A stretch of DNA of 64,000 nucleotides from an uncultured Hyphomicrobiales bacterium (lineage in GTDB: Bacteria > Pseudomonadota > Alphaproteobacteria > Rhizobiales > TMED25): contig CAJIYR010000005.1 of NCBI GenBank assembly GCA_905181735.1, positions 60,434 through 124,433 on the forward strand. The letters are read 5' to 3'. This document shows positions 28,023 to 39,010 of the stretch, piece by piece. The translations under genes and the position numbers were made by a program. The notes under the pieces are model-generated. The model was not told the origin of the DNA. It searched no databases and was given only the letters and a program-made list of their open reading frames with translations. Numbering within the stretch: the first letter of the stretch is position 1; each line of letters begins with the position of its first letter.

Positions 28023-28665
28023 CACCAAGGGATATTCTGTAATCTAAATACGAGTCTATACCTTCGATCAAATTGTCAATTTTATTGTCAAAAAAGTGGT
28101 TAGCGCCTTGAACAACCTTATGTTCTATTTCAATTCCTTTTTGCTTCTTTAATTTTTCAACTAATTTTTGTATATCAAGTTTTGGAGCCACTATATCTTG
28201 GCTTCCATTGATTATTAACCCAGAAGAAGGGCAGGGAGCTAAAAAGCTAAAGTCATATAGATTGGCTGGAGGGGATATTGAAATAAACCCTTCTATCTCA
28301 GGTCTTCTCATTAAAAGTTGCATAGATATCCAAGATCCAAATGAAAAACCAAGAACCCAACACCCCATTGAGTCGGGATTATGAGACTGTGCCCAGTCAA
28401 GAGCAGCAGCAGCATCAGAAAGCTCTCCAAATCCTGTGTCAAAAGTGCCTTGACTTTTTCCAACTCCTCTAAAATTAAACCTAAGAACAGAGAATTTTTT
28501 TTCTATAAATTTATAAAAAGAATGGTATACAATAGGATTATTCATTGTTCCCCCAAACTCAGGATGAGGATGAAGTATAATTACTAATTTCGATTCTGGG
28601 TCTGGATTATGGTGATATCTACCTTCCAGACGACCAGCTGGACCGTTAAAGATTATTTCAGGCAT
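28015..28665 (-). CDS. Alpha/beta hydrolase, serine-esterase-like
   Basis: A 216-residue alpha/beta hydrolase of a small family common in alphaproteobacteria. Oxyanion part HPHPEFGGTMNN (about 32-43), LRFNFRGVGKSQG, nucleophile elbow GFSFGSW (Ser at the centre), acid in IINGSQDIVAP and His in QGANHFFDNKI, giving a complete catalytic triad. No signal peptide, so cytoplasmic. Substrate unknown. It lies upstream of and divergent from the Fe-S cluster genes. Confidence 0.82.
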   Translation of the reverse strand: MPEIIFNGPAGRLEGRYHHNPDPESKLVIILHPHPEFGGTMNNPIVYHSFYKFIEKKFSVLRFNFRGVGKSQGTFDTGFGELSDAAAALDWAQSHNPDSMGCWVLGFSFGSWISMQLLMRRPEIEGFISISPPANLYDFSFLAPCPSSGLIINGSQDIVAPKLDIQKLVEKLKKQKGIEIEHKVVQGANHFFDNKIDNLIEGIDSYLDYRISLGVK

Positions 28666-28792
28666 TTATTTTCCTTGATTAAACAACAGTTATTCAACTG
28701 TATATATTATAATAGTAAATATATTAATAAGTTTATGAAATGAATTTAATATAAACATTATACAATATACCGCAAAGGATTGACATATTAAA

Positions 28793-29920
28793 ATGAGAGT
28801 TTATCTAGATAATGCTGCAACAACACCCCTGAGACCAGAGGTATGTAAATTTATGAGAGAACAACTTGAGTTTTCTGCAAATGCATCCTCCATCCATCAA
28901 GAAGGCCAATACTCTAGAGCAAGGATAGAAGAATCAAGAGCATTAATTTCAGATAAAATAAATTGTAATCAAAGTTCTATTCTTTTTACTTCCAGTGGCA
29001 CAGAGTCTTGTAATTATGTAATTAACTTTGCAAAGAACAAATTGAATGTTGGAAGTATTGTTTATTTGCCAACCGAACACACTGCTGTGTTGAGTCCAAT
29101 AGAAAACAGTAATTTGAATTCTGCTGTATGCCCTATCCAACCCGATGGGCTGATAGACCTATTTCAACTTGAGAATATCTTAAAAAAGCCCTCTGAATTA
29201 AAAAAATTAGTTTGCGCTATGGCGGTTAATAATGAAACTGGCGTGATCCAACCGATTGAGGAAATTTCAAATCTATGTAAAAAATACGAGGCATATTTCT
29301 TCTGTGACTGCATTCAGGCTTTAGGAAAGATTCCATTGGATATAAAAAGTTTAGGTATAGATTTTTCAACATTTGCATCTCATAAAATAGGCGGTCCTCA
29401 TGGTGTTGGAGTTGTTTGTATGGAGACTGATTTGGATAATTACTCTGATATTGTTGGAGGTGGTCAAGAGCTTGGAAGAAGAGGAGGAACAGAAAATGTG
29501 TTGGCCATATCTTCTTTTGGAAAGGCGTTAGAGGTAACTTTCAATAATCTCTTAATTGAAAGCAATTATATTAAAAAGTTAAATAAAATATTACTAAAGG
29601 GAATAGAAAATATATCCACTGATATAATTATAGTCGCTAATGATACAAATAAGTTGGATTCAATAATATCTGTAATCATACCAAATATTAAATCAGAAAC
29701 AATGGTTATTGCAATGGATATTGAAGGATTCTCTGTAAGTGCGGGCGCTGCCTGTTCTTCAGGTAAGCTTAATTCGTCTCATGTATTAAAAGCCATGGGT
29801 TATGATGATATTTTGTCTAATTCGGTAATAAGAATTAGTATGGGGTGGAATAATACTGAAGAAGATATATTAAATTTTATAAATATCTTAAATAAATTAT
29901 CAAAAACGATGAATTTTTAA
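28793..29920 (+). CDS. Cysteine desulfurase, IscS/NifS group
   Basis: PLP enzyme that takes sulfur from cysteine for Fe-S assembly or tRNA thiolation. Begins MRVYLDNAATTPLRPEV; PLP lysine in TFASHKIGGPHGVG (about residue 198), persulfide Cys in the flexible loop SAGAACSSGKLNSSHV (about 320). 375 aa. A second desulfurase, SufS, lies in the same cluster, so this one may feed other acceptors or be an alternative donor. The next gene, sufB, starts 63 bases downstream. Relatives often have an iscR-type regulator upstream; none is here. Confidence 0.92.
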   Translation: MRVYLDNAATTPLRPEVCKFMREQLEFSANASSIHQEGQYSRARIEESRALISDKINCNQSSILFTSSGTESCNYVINFAKNKLNVGSIVYLPTEHTAVLSPIENSNLNSAVCPIQPDGLIDLFQLENILKKPSELKKLVCAMAVNNETGVIQPIEEISNLCKKYEAYFFCDCIQALGKIPLDIKSLGIDFSTFASHKIGGPHGVGVVCMETDLDNYSDIVGGGQELGRRGGTENVLAISSFGKALEVTFNNLLIESNYIKKLNKILLKGIENISTDIIIVANDTNKLDSIISVIIPNIKSETMVIAMDIEGFSVSAGAACSSGKLNSSHVLKAMGYDDILSNSVIRISMGWNNTEEDILNFINILNKLSKTMNF

Positions 29921-29983
29921 ATAAACATATTATATAAACTATAGTATAGGTATTTAAATGAAAAAGATAAATAAGGAACAACA

Positions 29984-31450
29984 ATGCCTGCCATAAAAGA
30001 AACTGTAGAACAAGTTTTAGATATAGATGTTGATAATTATAAATACGGTTGGTCAACTGATCTTGAAAGCGAAAGAGCCCCAAAGGGTTTAAGTAAAGAT
30101 GTAATAAAATTCATTTCTAATAAAAAAGAAGAACCCGAATGGATGCTTGAGTGGAGATACGATGCTTACGAAAGGTTTTTAACAATGAAAGAACCTGATT
30201 GGGCTAAGGTTTCGTACCCTCGTATGGATTTAAATGATATTTATTACTATTCGGCGCCAAAAAACACCGAAGGGCCAGAATCGTTGGATGAAATTGATCC
30301 TGAAATACTAAAAACTTATGAAAAGCTTGGTATACCTTTAAAAGAACAAGAATTTTTGGCAGGAATAAAAAATAACATTGCAGTTGATGCTGTATTTGAT
30401 TCGGTTTCTGTTGTAACAACTTTCAAAGATAAGCTTGCAGAAGTTGGAATTATATTTTGTCCTATTTCAGAAGCCATAAAAGAACACCCTGATTTAGTAA
30501 AAAAATACATTAGTTCAGTTGTTCCTAAATCAGACAACTACTACGCAGCTTTAAATTCTGCAGTCTTTACTGATGGTTCATTCGTTTATATTCCACCAAA
30601 TGTAAGATGCCCTATGGAATTATCAACGTATTTTAGAATAAACGATGTTAACACAGGTCAGTTTGAAAGAACCTTAATAATTGCCGACAAAGGATCTTAC
30701 GTAAGTTATTTAGAAGGTTGTACGGCCCCTAAAAGGGATGAGAATCAACTTCATGCTGCGGTCGTTGAATTGGTTGCGTTGGAGGATGCTGAGATTAAGT
30801 ACTCTACTGTTCAAAATTGGTACCCTGGAAATTCAGAAGGAATTGGTGGAATATATAATTTTGTTACAAAAAGAGGTGACTGCAGAGGAGATAGGTCAAA
30901 AATTTCATGGACTCAGGTAGAAACTGGTTCTGCTATTACATGGAAGTATCCTTCATGTATTTTACGCGGTGACGGTTCAAGTGGTGAATTTTATTCAATA
31001 GCAATTTCAAATGCATTTCAGCAAATAGATTCTGGTACAAAGATGGTTCATTTAGGTAAAAATACTAAAAGCAAGATCATCTCAAAAGGTATTTCTGCTG
31101 GCAAGTCATCTAATGCTTATAGGGGGCTAGTGTCTTCTCATAAGAAGGCCGAAAATGCTAGAAACTTTACACAATGTGATTCTTTGTTAATAGGCAATAA
31201 TTGCTCTGCACATACCGTTCCTTATATTGAGTCAAAAAATAAATCATCGATATTTGAGCATGAAGCAACTACATCAAAAATATCTGATGATCAGATATTT
31301 TATTGTTGTCAAAGAGGTATCGGAAAAGAAGATGCTATTGCATTAATAGTAAATGGGTTTTGCAAAGAGGTTTTGCAAAAGTTACCTATGGAATTTGCTG
31401 TTGAAGCGCAAAAGTTAGTTGGAATATCACTTGAAGGTAGTGTCGGTTAA
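29984..31450 (+). CDS. sufB: Fe-S cluster assembly scaffold protein SufB
   Basis: Core scaffold of the SUF system, working as SufBC2D. 488 aa. Typical segments: [61 protein letters not shown], and near the end [31 protein letters not shown] with the conserved Cys and His ligands. Start ATG has AAGGAACAAC upstream. First gene of sufB-C-D-S-T-A. Confidence 0.97.
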   Translation: MPAIKETVEQVLDIDVDNYKYGWSTDLESERAPKGLSKDVIKFISNKKEEPEWMLEWRYDAYERFLTMKEPDWAKVSYPRMDLNDIYYYSAPKNTEGPESLDEIDPEILKTYEKLGIPLKEQEFLAGIKNNIAVDAVFDSVSVVTTFKDKLAEVGIIFCPISEAIKEHPDLVKKYISSVVPKSDNYYAALNSAVFTDGSFVYIPPNVRCPMELSTYFRINDVNTGQFERTLIIADKGSYVSYLEGCTAPKRDENQLHAAVVELVALEDAEIKYSTVQNWYPGNSEGIGGIYNFVTKRGDCRGDRSKISWTQVETGSAITWKYPSCILRGDGSSGEFYSIAISNAFQQIDSGTKMVHLGKNTKSKIISKGISAGKSSNAYRGLVSSHKKAENARNFTQCDSLLIGNNCSAHTVPYIESKNKSSIFEHEATTSKISDDQIFYCCQRGIGKEDAIALIVNGFCKEVLQKLPMEFAVEAQKLVGISLEGSVG

Positions 31451-31482
31451 GTTTCTTAACCTGCTAAAATATAGGAAAAATA

Positions 31483-32232
31483 ATGTTTGAAATAAAGAAT
31501 TTAAATGCAAGTATTCAAGATAAACAAATATTAAAGGATTTTAACCTAAAGGTTAATCCGGGCGAAGTACATGCAATAATGGGTCCAAATGGATCAGGAA
31601 AATCAACGCTAGCACATGTTTGCGCTGGTAGGGAAGAGTACGAAATATCAAGTGGCTCTGTTAGACTCGACGGTGTTAATTTACTCGATCTTGAGCCTGA
31701 GGAAAGGGCAGTCAGAGGGCTTTTCTTGGCATTTCAGTATCCTGTTGAAATACCTGGTGTAGCGTCCATGACATTTTTAAAGAGTGCGCTTTCAGCACAC
31801 TATAAGTTTAATGGTAAGAAAGAGCTAACTATACCGGAATTTATGAAATTAATTAAAGAAAAATCAAACAGTCTCAATATAAGCGATGACATGATAAAAA
31901 GACCCTTAAATGTCGGTTTTTCTGGTGGTGAAAAGAAGAGAAATGAAGTTCTGCAAATGACATTATTGGAGCCTAAAATATGTATCTTAGATGAAACCGA
32001 TTCTGGTTTAGATATTGATGCTTTAAGGTTAGTAGCAAATGGCGTTAATTTATTAAGATCTAAGGAGAGGTCTTTTGTTGTAATAACCCATTATCAAAGA
32101 TTATTAGATTATATAGAGCCAGATTTTGTGCATATTATGGCTGATGGTAAAATCATTGAAACTGGTGATAAAAATCTAGCCCTAGATCTAGAAAAAACAG
32201 GTTATAATGATTATATCGAAAAAGATATTTAA
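31483..32232 (+). CDS. sufC: SUF system ATPase SufC
   Basis: ABC-type ATPase of the cytosolic SufBC2D complex. Walker A GPNGSGKST, SufC-type FLAFQYPVEIPGVASMTFL, signature GFSGGEKKRNE, Walker B CILDETDSGLDID, and H-loop VVITHYQRLL. 249 aa. Lies 32 bases after sufB and 5 bases before sufD, so translation is likely coupled. Confidence 0.97.
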   Translation: MFEIKNLNASIQDKQILKDFNLKVNPGEVHAIMGPNGSGKSTLAHVCAGREEYEISSGSVRLDGVNLLDLEPEERAVRGLFLAFQYPVEIPGVASMTFLKSALSAHYKFNGKKELTIPEFMKLIKEKSNSLNISDDMIKRPLNVGFSGGEKKRNEVLQMTLLEPKICILDETDSGLDIDALRLVANGVNLLRSKERSFVVITHYQRLLDYIEPDFVHIMADGKIIETGDKNLALDLEKTGYNDYIEKDI

Positions 32233-32237
32233 AGATT

Positions 32238-33593
32238 ATGACAGTTAAACCATCAAATAAAACAAGCCAAATAGATCAAGAAATCTTAAAGTTATGCAAT
32301 GATAAGATTGATTCTTTTTTAGATTACAATGATGACATCTCTGTTATAAAAAGAGAAGCGTTCAAACGGTATAGCAAAAAAGGCCTTCCAAATAGATTTG
32401 AAGAAAGCTGGAAATATACAAATATTCATAAAAAATTACAGAATATTCCTGTATCCGATAAAAATTATCCAATTCCTCTCAATGTAGATAATTTTATAAA
32501 TAGCTTCGATATAATGAGCAAAATAAAGAGTGACAATGATACTCTGATAGTTTTTATGGATGGCAAATTTATACCAGAGCTGTCTATGTTAGAATATAGT
32601 AAAAATGGAATGGAAATAAATTTCTTATCCCATGGTGATGTCCCGAGATGGGCGATTGAATTGATGATAAATAAGCATAATGTAAATGAGGATCCGTTAT
32701 TTGATTTGAATACAATATTAATGCAAGAAGGTGTTCTTATCAACGTTAGCGCTAACGTTAAAATTGATTCAAATGTTTATATTATTCACATTGGAAATAA
32801 TGATGGTTTTTTCAATTATCGTCACGTAATAAATGTTGGAAAAGATAGCCATATAAATGTAACTGAATTAAAAGTATCAAATCGAGTTAACGATGCTTTG
32901 TATACATCTTCTGTTCTGTGGAATGTAGAAGATAATGCTATTGTTAATAACGTTAAATATCAAGCCCATAATCAATCAACAGTTGGTTTTAATCAACAGT
33001 ATGCGGATGTTGGCAGCGGATCTATTTTTAACAGTTTTACTATCTCATCTGGATCAAAATTATTACGAGAATCGCGTAATATAAGCTGTAATGGAGAAAA
33101 TAGCGAAGTATCTATATCCGGTGTCAACTTATTAGATGGCGAAAGCCATATTGATACAACATTAGTAGTAACACATAAAGCTCCTAACTCATTAAGTAAG
33201 GAAAAGTATAAGTCAATACTTAGCGACCGTTCTAGAAGTGTTTTTCAAGGCAATATAGTTGTCGACCAAATCGCACAGAAAACTATAGCTAAACAATCCA
33301 TAGACGCATTAATTTTATCGAACGACGCAGAACATGACTCTAAACCTGAATTAGAAATTTATGCCGATGATGTGCAGTGTGGTCATGGCGCTACGACTGG
33401 TCAATTAAGTGCCGATTCTTTATTTTATTTAAGAGCAAGAGGTATTGGTGAGGATGAAGCGAGAAGATTGTTGGTACATGCTTTTATAAGTGATGTAATG
33501 GAAGAAATACAGGATACAAATTTAAGAAATGTATTAAGAGATGTCATGAATAATATGCTAAACAGAGTTTCAAAGGGTAGATTAAATGTCTAA
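32238..33593 (+). CDS. sufD: Fe-S cluster assembly protein SufD
   Basis: Partner of SufB and SufC, needed for iron entry and scaffold stability. 451 aa with N-terminal ESWKYTNIHK and a C-terminal beta-helix region with SISGVNLLDGESHIDTTLVVTHKAP, HDSKPELEIYADDVQCGHGATTGQL and FYLRARGIGEDEARRLLVHAFI, the SufD hallmark. Overlaps the sufS start by 8 bases. Confidence 0.96.
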   Translation: MTVKPSNKTSQIDQEILKLCNDKIDSFLDYNDDISVIKREAFKRYSKKGLPNRFEESWKYTNIHKKLQNIPVSDKNYPIPLNVDNFINSFDIMSKIKSDNDTLIVFMDGKFIPELSMLEYSKNGMEINFLSHGDVPRWAIELMINKHNVNEDPLFDLNTILMQEGVLINVSANVKIDSNVYIIHIGNNDGFFNYRHVINVGKDSHINVTELKVSNRVNDALYTSSVLWNVEDNAIVNNVKYQAHNQSTVGFNQQYADVGSGSIFNSFTISSGSKLLRESRNISCNGENSEVSISGVNLLDGESHIDTTLVVTHKAPNSLSKEKYKSILSDRSRSVFQGNIVVDQIAQKTIAKQSIDALILSNDAEHDSKPELEIYADDVQCGHGATTGQLSADSLFYLRARGIGEDEARRLLVHAFISDVMEEIQDTNLRNVLRDVMNNMLNRVSKGRLNV

Positions 33594-34818
33594 TTCCAGA
33601 GAATATGATGTCAGTTTAATAAAATCAGAATTTCCTGTTTTCTCAAAAAATATATATGGAAAACAATTAGTCTATTTAGACAATGCAGCGTCTTCCCAAA
33701 AACCAAATATCGTTATTGATAAAATGGCAAATGCATATAGATATGAGTATGCAAATGTTCATCGCGGTTTGCATTATTTGTCAAATAAAGCTACGGAAAA
33801 TTATGAAGATGCAAGAAAAACTGTTGCTGAATTCATTAATTCAAATCATGTAAATGAGATTGTTTTTACAAAAAATGCTACTGAGGCTCTTAATTTAGTT
33901 GCCCATTCTTATGGCGGAGAAATGTTAACCGAAGGTGATGAAATTATACTTACGATAATGGAGCATCACTCTAATATTGTTCCGTGGCATTTTTTAAGAG
34001 AAAAAAATAAAATTAAAATAAAATGGCTATCAGTCAATGATGACGGTGACATTGACCTTGATGAATTTAGGTCTTTGATAACAGATAAAACTAAACTTAT
34101 CTCATTAACCCATATGTCAAATGTATTGGGAACAGTTTTGCCAATTAAAGAGATGATAGCGATAGCCCATGATAAAAACATTCCTGTAGTAGTAGACGGT
34201 ACCCAGGCTATTGTTCATCACAAAGTTGACGTTCAGGATTTGGATGTAGATTTTTATGTTTTTACAGGTCATAAATTGTACGGTCCTTCCGGTATTGGGG
34301 TTCTTTATGGTAAGTCTGATTATTTAGAAAAGATGGTACCTTACCAAGGTGGAGGAGAGATGATTGAAGAAGTATATACCGATAGAGTGGTATATGGTAA
34401 GCCTCCGCAGAGGTTTGAGGCAGGAACACCAGCAATTATTCAGTCTCTTGGTTTAAAGGTGGCCATAGACTATATCAATACAATTGGTCAGGAAAAAATC
34501 TTACAACACGAAAATTTATTAAAAGATTACGCGGAAAATAAACTAAAAGATATTGATGGACTCAAGATAATAGGTAACAGCAAAACTAAGGGTGCAATTT
34601 TTTCTTTTATATTAGAAGGTATACATCCTCATGATGTTAGTACTATAATAGATCGATCAGGAGTCGCAGTAAGGGCGGGGATGCATTGTGCAGAACCACT
34701 TTTAGCAAGATATAATGTGCAGTCTACCTGCAGAGCATCCTTTGCCATGTACAATACAATAGAAGATGTTGATATTTTGTGTAACTCTTTGCTTGAGTGT
34801 AAAAAATTTTTTAGGTAA
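33586..34818 (+). CDS. sufS: Cysteine desulfurase SufS
   Basis: Group II cysteine desulfurase giving persulfide to the SUF scaffold. PLP Lys in FTGHKLYGPSGIGVLYG (about 228), active-site Cys in VRAGMHCAEPLLARY (about 366). 410 aa. The first desulfurase in the cluster (28793) is of the IscS type, so the locus has two. No sufE is present in the window. Confidence 0.95.
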   Translation: MSNSREYDVSLIKSEFPVFSKNIYGKQLVYLDNAASSQKPNIVIDKMANAYRYEYANVHRGLHYLSNKATENYEDARKTVAEFINSNHVNEIVFTKNATEALNLVAHSYGGEMLTEGDEIILTIMEHHSNIVPWHFLREKNKIKIKWLSVNDDGDIDLDEFRSLITDKTKLISLTHMSNVLGTVLPIKEMIAIAHDKNIPVVVDGTQAIVHHKVDVQDLDVDFYVFTGHKLYGPSGIGVLYGKSDYLEKMVPYQGGGEMIEEVYTDRVVYGKPPQRFEAGTPAIIQSLGLKVAIDYINTIGQEKILQHENLLKDYAENKLKDIDGLKIIGNSKTKGAIFSFILEGIHPHDVSTIIDRSGVAVRAGMHCAEPLLARYNVQSTCRASFAMYNTIEDVDILCNSLLECKKFFR

Positions 34819-34828
34819 AATATATAAA

Positions 34829-35185
34829 ATGAACGAAAATAATATATCAAACAACGATAAAACTATAGACAACGAGGCTATTGAAAAGCTTACTGAAGAT
34901 ATAATAGCTTCATTAAAAACTGTATATGATCCTGAAATTCCTGTTGATATATATGAATTAGGTCTCATTTATAAAGTTGACTTAGATGACAATAGCCACG
35001 TTAATATAGATATGACACTAACAGCGCCCGGATGCCCGGTAGCCGGAGAGATGCCAAAGTGGGTTGAAGATGCTGTTAGTAATGTTATTGGTGTATCAGG
35101 GGCAACCGTTACTATGGTATTTGATCCACCGTGGGATATGGTAATGATGTCTGAAGAAGCAAAAGTAGCTTTAAATATGTTATAG
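34829..35185 (+). CDS. sufT: SUF-associated MIP18/DUF59 protein SufT
   Basis: Accessory Fe-S maturation protein of the DUF59 family. The track starts at 34766 inside sufS; the ATG at 34829 (MNENNISNNDKTIDNEAIEK) avoids the overlap and is preferred, giving 118 aa. Core: LKTVYDPEIPVDIYELGLIYKVDL, MTLTAPGCPVAGEMPKWVEDAV (conserved Cys) and VFDPPWDMVMMSEEAK. Sits between sufS and sufA, as in other alphaproteobacterial SUF operons. Confidence 0.92.
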   Translation: MNENNISNNDKTIDNEAIEKLTEDIIASLKTVYDPEIPVDIYELGLIYKVDLDDNSHVNIDMTLTAPGCPVAGEMPKWVEDAVSNVIGVSGATVTMVFDPPWDMVMMSEEAKVALNML

Positions 35186-35197
35186 GAGAGGTGTATT

Positions 35198-35566
35198 ATG
35201 TTAAGACAATTAAATAGCGTTATAACACTGACTGATGCTGCTGCTGCTAGGATTAAGTTGTTATTAGAAAAATGTAACGATCCAAAAATAAAGACTTTAA
35301 AAATAGGAATTAAAGAGGGTGGTTGTGCTGGTATGACGTATACATTAGATTATGCTGTAGCTGCTGAAAAATTAGATGAAATTATTAACGACAAAGGTGT
35401 TACAGTTCTTATTGAACCTAAAGCAGTGATGTACTTATTAGGGACTGAGATGGATTATAAAGTTGAAAAGTTAGGTTCTGGTTTTATCTTTAACAATCCT
35501 AACGAAGAGTCAGCATGTGGTTGCGGTGAATCTGTTAACATCAAGCCAGTCGAAAATATTAATTAA
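35198..35566 (+). CDS. sufA: A-type Fe-S carrier, SufA/HesB-like
   Basis: Carries Fe-S clusters from the SUF scaffold to client proteins. 122 aa with the three conserved cysteines in GGCAGMTY and SACGCGESVN. RBS AGGAGAGG. Last gene of the cluster; its stop overlaps the convergent phoB stop by 8 bases. Confidence 0.94.
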   Translation: MLRQLNSVITLTDAAAARIKLLLEKCNDPKIKTLKIGIKEGGCAGMTYTLDYAVAAEKLDEIINDKGVTVLIEPKAVMYLLGTEMDYKVEKLGSGFIFNNPNEESACGCGESVNIKPVENIN

Positions 35567-36251
35567 TTTCATCTGTTATAGAATACCCAAAACCATGAAT
35601 GGTTTTAATTAGTTTATGGTTGCTATTTATTTTCTTTATTGATCTTCTTAGTCTACTGACATGCACATCAACCGTTCTGTCTTCAATTAATGAATTATTA
35701 TCCCAAACGGATTCTATTAGCTGTTCCCTTGAAAATACATATTTTGGCCTAGAGAGTAAAATAGATAAGATTTTATATTCTATTTTGCCAATCTTAATGA
35801 GAGAACCTCCAACGGTTACCTCTTTTGTGTTGTGGTTTATATTAATACCGCCATAAGATAGCTCGGATTCACTTTTTATATTTCTTGAACGCCTAATTAG
35901 GGATCTAACTCTAGCCATGAGCTCTAGTGGGGAGAAGGGTTTTGCCATATAATCATCAGCTCCAGCATTAAGCCCATGTGAGGTATCTATATCTTCGCCG
36001 CGAGCGCTCAATATAATTATTGGAATATTCTTTATATCTTTATTAGATCTAATTTTTCTGGTTAAGCTGATGCCAGATAATCCTGGCATCATCCAATCAA
36101 TTATAATGATATCCGGTTTATTTTCCTGAATTAACTCAAATGCGTCTTCGCCGTTTAAGGCGGTTAAAGTTTTAAAGCCTTCTTTTTGTAGATGGTATGA
36201 AATCAATTCCAATTGATTGGGTTCGTCATCTGCTAATACAGCTAAATACAT
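35559..36251 (-). CDS. phoB: Phosphate regulon response regulator PhoB
   Basis: OmpR-class response regulator. Receiver domain with acidic pocket ADDE (residues 7-10), phosphoacceptor Asp52 in IIIIDWMMPG, and Lys in DDYMAKPFSP. The winged-helix DNA-binding domain (about 130-230) ends FSREQLIESVW, DRTVDVHVSRLRRSI and IKTIHGFGYSI. 230 aa. Last gene of the pst-pho run; its target boxes are visible upstream of pstS. Confidence 0.95.
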   Translation of the reverse strand: MYLAVLADDEPNQLELISYHLQKEGFKTLTALNGEDAFELIQENKPDIIIIDWMMPGLSGISLTRKIRSNKDIKNIPIIILSARGEDIDTSHGLNAGADDYMAKPFSPLELMARVRSLIRRSRNIKSESELSYGGININHNTKEVTVGGSLIKIGKIEYKILSILLSRPKYVFSREQLIESVWDNNSLIEDRTVDVHVSRLRRSIKKINSNHKLIKTIHGFGYSITDEIN

Positions 36252-36260
36252 ATTGCACTC

Positions 36261-36959
36261 TTAATCTATATTAAAATCTGCCTTCGGTCTGTGGTCAGGG
36301 GGCATGGATCCGTTAACAAGGAAATAAATTTGTTTTGCAATCGCGGTGGCATGATCACCTATCCTCTCAAGGTTTTTGGAAATAAAAACCATATGAGTTA
36401 GATCTTTTATCTCTTCTGGATTATCATGCATTATTGTTGTAAGTTCTTTGAAAAGACTTAAATATAAACGGTCAATATCGATGTCTTGACTCCATATCTC
36501 CATAGCTAAATCAACATCTCTTTCCATATAAGCATCTAATACATTGTGAAGTAGTTTTTGCACATGTTCACCTAGTCCAATTATATTAACGGGAAGTGTT
36601 GAAAAGTTATTATCTTCAATAATAATTAAACTTCTTCTAGATATATTCTTGGAATAATCACCAATTCTTTCCAGAATAGATGATATTTTGTGTGCAACAA
36701 GAACATTTCTTAAATCACTTGCAATTGGTGACCAGATTGCTAAAAATTCTACAACTTTTTTATTAATCTCATCTTCCAATGCATCTAATTTTTTGTCTCT
36801 ATTAATAATTTTATTGAATTTATAGACATTTTTATCTGCTAATGATTGCATTGTTTCATAAAGCTGTGTTTCAGCTAAGCCACCTAGTTTCGCTATGTTG
36901 TTATTCAATGACTTTAGATCCTCATCAAAGCCAGTGTTAATATGATTATTTGTTTTCAT
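36261..36959 (-). CDS. phoU: Phosphate transport system regulator PhoU
   Basis: Negative regulator linking PstSCAB to PhoR. Two PhoU helical repeats with the conserved acidic metal-binding helices: ISSILERIGDYSKNISRRS and VFISKNLERIGDHATAIAKQIYF. 232 aa. Lies 10 bases before phoB and 10 bases after pstB. Confidence 0.95.
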   Translation of the reverse strand: MKTNNHINTGFDEDLKSLNNNIAKLGGLAETQLYETMQSLADKNVYKFNKIINRDKKLDALEDEINKKVVEFLAIWSPIASDLRNVLVAHKISSILERIGDYSKNISRRSLIIIEDNNFSTLPVNIIGLGEHVQKLLHNVLDAYMERDVDLAMEIWSQDIDIDRLYLSLFKELTTIMHDNPEEIKDLTHMVFISKNLERIGDHATAIAKQIYFLVNGSMPPDHRPKADFNID

Positions 36960-36969
36960 TTTTCTCTCC

Positions 36970-37752
36970 TTAACCTATCTTACCTGATATGTAAGCTTCG
37001 GTCATCTCATGTTTTGGATTTGTAAATATGCTGCTAGTATCACCAAACTCTATCATTTCACCGAGGTGGAAATAAGCGGTTTTTTGAGAGAGCCTTGCTG
37101 CTTGTTGCATTGAGTGAGTTACTATCATTATTGTATACCTCTCTTTTAATTCATTTATAAGCTCTTCAATGACTGCAGTCGCTATTGGATCTAAAGCCGA
37201 ACAAGGTTCGTCCATAAGTAAGATATCAGGATTAACTGCTATAGCCCTAGCAATGCATAGCCTTTGCTGTTGCCCTCCTGATAAAGATAAACCTGAAGCA
37301 TCTAATCGGTCGTGAACTTCATTCCACAAGCCTGCCCTCTTAAGACTTTTCCTAACCATGTTTTCTAATTCTTCTTTATTCTTTACAGTGCCATGTATTC
37401 TAGGGCCATAGGCTACATTATCAAATATTGATTTTGGAAAAGGGTTTGGCTTTTGAAAGACCATGCCAACTTTGGCTCTTAACTCCACAACATCCATGTT
37501 TTGATTATTAATATCCTCGTTATCTATTAATATTTTTCCATTAACTTTGCATCCGTCAATCAAGTCATTCATTCTATTTATACATCTTATAAATGTTGAT
37601 TTACCGCATCCAGACGGACCTATAAGTGACGTCACTTCATTAGAAGATATATTTAAATTTATACCATGAAGTGCTCTTTTTTCTCCATAATCGACTGTAA
37701 TATTTTCTGTTTTCACTTTATAATCGTTTTTCATTTTACCATTTTCTCTCAT
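36970..37752 (-). CDS. pstB: Phosphate ABC transporter ATP-binding protein PstB
   Basis: ATPase energising high-affinity phosphate uptake. Walker [10 protein letters not shown], PstB-type [20 protein letters not shown], signature [16 protein letters not shown], Walker [14 protein letters not shown]-loop VTHSMQQA. 260 aa from ATG 37752, which overlaps pstA by 17 bases; the Met at codon 7 (37734, MKNDYKV) is an equally plausible start. Confidence 0.96.
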   Translation of the reverse strand: MRENGKMKNDYKVKTENITVDYGEKRALHGINLNISSNEVTSLIGPSGCGKSTFIRCINRMNDLIDGCKVNGKILIDNEDINNQNMDVVELRAKVGMVFQKPNPFPKSIFDNVAYGPRIHGTVKNKEELENMVRKSLKRAGLWNEVHDRLDASGLSLSGGQQQRLCIARAIAVNPDILLMDEPCSALDPIATAVIEELINELKERYTIMIVTHSMQQAARLSQKTAYFHLGEMIEFGDTSSIFTNPKHEMTEAYISGKIG

Positions 37753-39010
37753 ATTTTTTTCTTAAATAAATAGCCAATGCATTCATCGTTATTAGAATGA
37801 TAAGCAGAATTAAAATAGCGGCACTTGTTAGGGATTCAAAAGATCTTTCTGGATTATTAGCCCACATATATATTTGCGCTGGCATAACAGTTGCTTTGTC
37901 TGTAATTTTATGCGGTGTATCAACAATGAAGGCCATCATTCCTATCATTAACAAGGGAGCCGTTTCGCCTGCCGCTCTTGCTATTCCAATTATAGTTCCT
38001 GTTAGGATTCCGGGTATTGCTAAAGGTAATACGTGATGGTTAATAACTTGCAATTGCGATGCACCAACTCCATAAGCTGCTTCTCGAATAGAAGGTGGGA
38101 TAGACGCAAGTGAAGCTCTTGTTGCTATTATTATTACTGGTAGCGTCATTAATGCGAGTACAATCCCACCAACCAATGGTGCCGAACGTGGCATACCAAA
38201 ATATCCGATAAAAACAGCCAGTCCCAGTAACCCAAAAACGATAGAAGGAACAGCTGCAAGATTATTAATGTTGACTTCTATAAAGTCAGTCATCCTATTT
38301 TTAGGTGCAATTTCTTCTAAATATACGGCTGTCATAACTCCTATAGGAAAGCTGATAATCAATGTAACAAACATTGTTAATAGAGTCCCAGCTATCGCAC
38401 CTTTTAAACCAGCAACTTCCGCTTCCCTGCTGTCGCCGTGATTAAATAGCTTCCATGCAAAGCGCTTGCTAACTCTTTTCTCATATATAAATTGATCGAG
38501 CCATTTTAACTGAAGGTTGCTAACAGTTCTGTTTTCTTCTGGTAAATTCCTGTCAATCAAACCTTTTGTTAACAGGTCAATATCATCTGAACTGGGTATG
38601 TTTATTTGTACTTTCTTCCCAATATCATTAGGGTTTTCTTTTACGTAATACTTTATAGAATCACCTGCAATTACAGATACAAGCCCGTATAGCTCTCTTT
38701 TTTCTTTTCTATCATTTACACCGGGTACCATTTCTCTTAATGAAGATTTTGCAAGAGATCTCCATGGTCCTTCTCTTAATATAGCTTCAAGGTCATTTGT
38801 GTTGTTAGGGTCTAGCAAATTTTTATCCAGATAGACATCTGTTGTTATGTGCGTTTGCGTAAAAGCAGGCAGTGAATTTAATGTAATAGATGATAATAGT
38901 GTAAATAATATTGCCATAGCTAAAGCTAACGCTGCAATACAATAAGCTTTAAATCTTTTTTCAGAGCTATATCGTTTTTTTGTTAAAGCGCTTATTTTTT
39001 TATTAGTCAT
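37736..39010 (-). CDS. pstA: Phosphate ABC transporter permease PstA (with DUF3333-type N-terminus)
   Basis: Inner-membrane permease subunit. Residues about 25-45 form a membrane helix, followed by a roughly 130-residue periplasmic insert (DUF3333 region, typical of alphaproteobacteria), then the six-helix core with [44 protein letters not shown] containing the EAA loop. 424 aa. Overlaps the pstC stop by 8 bases. Confidence 0.95.
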   Translation of the reverse strand: MTNKKISALTKKRYSSEKRFKAYCIAALALAMAILFTLLSSITLNSLPAFTQTHITTDVYLDKNLLDPNNTNDLEAILREGPWRSLAKSSLREMVPGVNDRKEKRELYGLVSVIAGDSIKYYVKENPNDIGKKVQINIPSSDDIDLLTKGLIDRNLPEENRTVSNLQLKWLDQFIYEKRVSKRFAWKLFNHGDSREAEVAGLKGAIAGTLLTMFVTLIISFPIGVMTAVYLEEIAPKNRMTDFIEVNINNLAAVPSIVFGLLGLAVFIGYFGMPRSAPLVGGIVLALMTLPVIIIATRASLASIPPSIREAAYGVGASQLQVINHHVLPLAIPGILTGTIIGIARAAGETAPLLMIGMMAFIVDTPHKITDKATVMPAQIYMWANNPERSFESLTSAAILILLIILITMNALAIYLRKKYERKW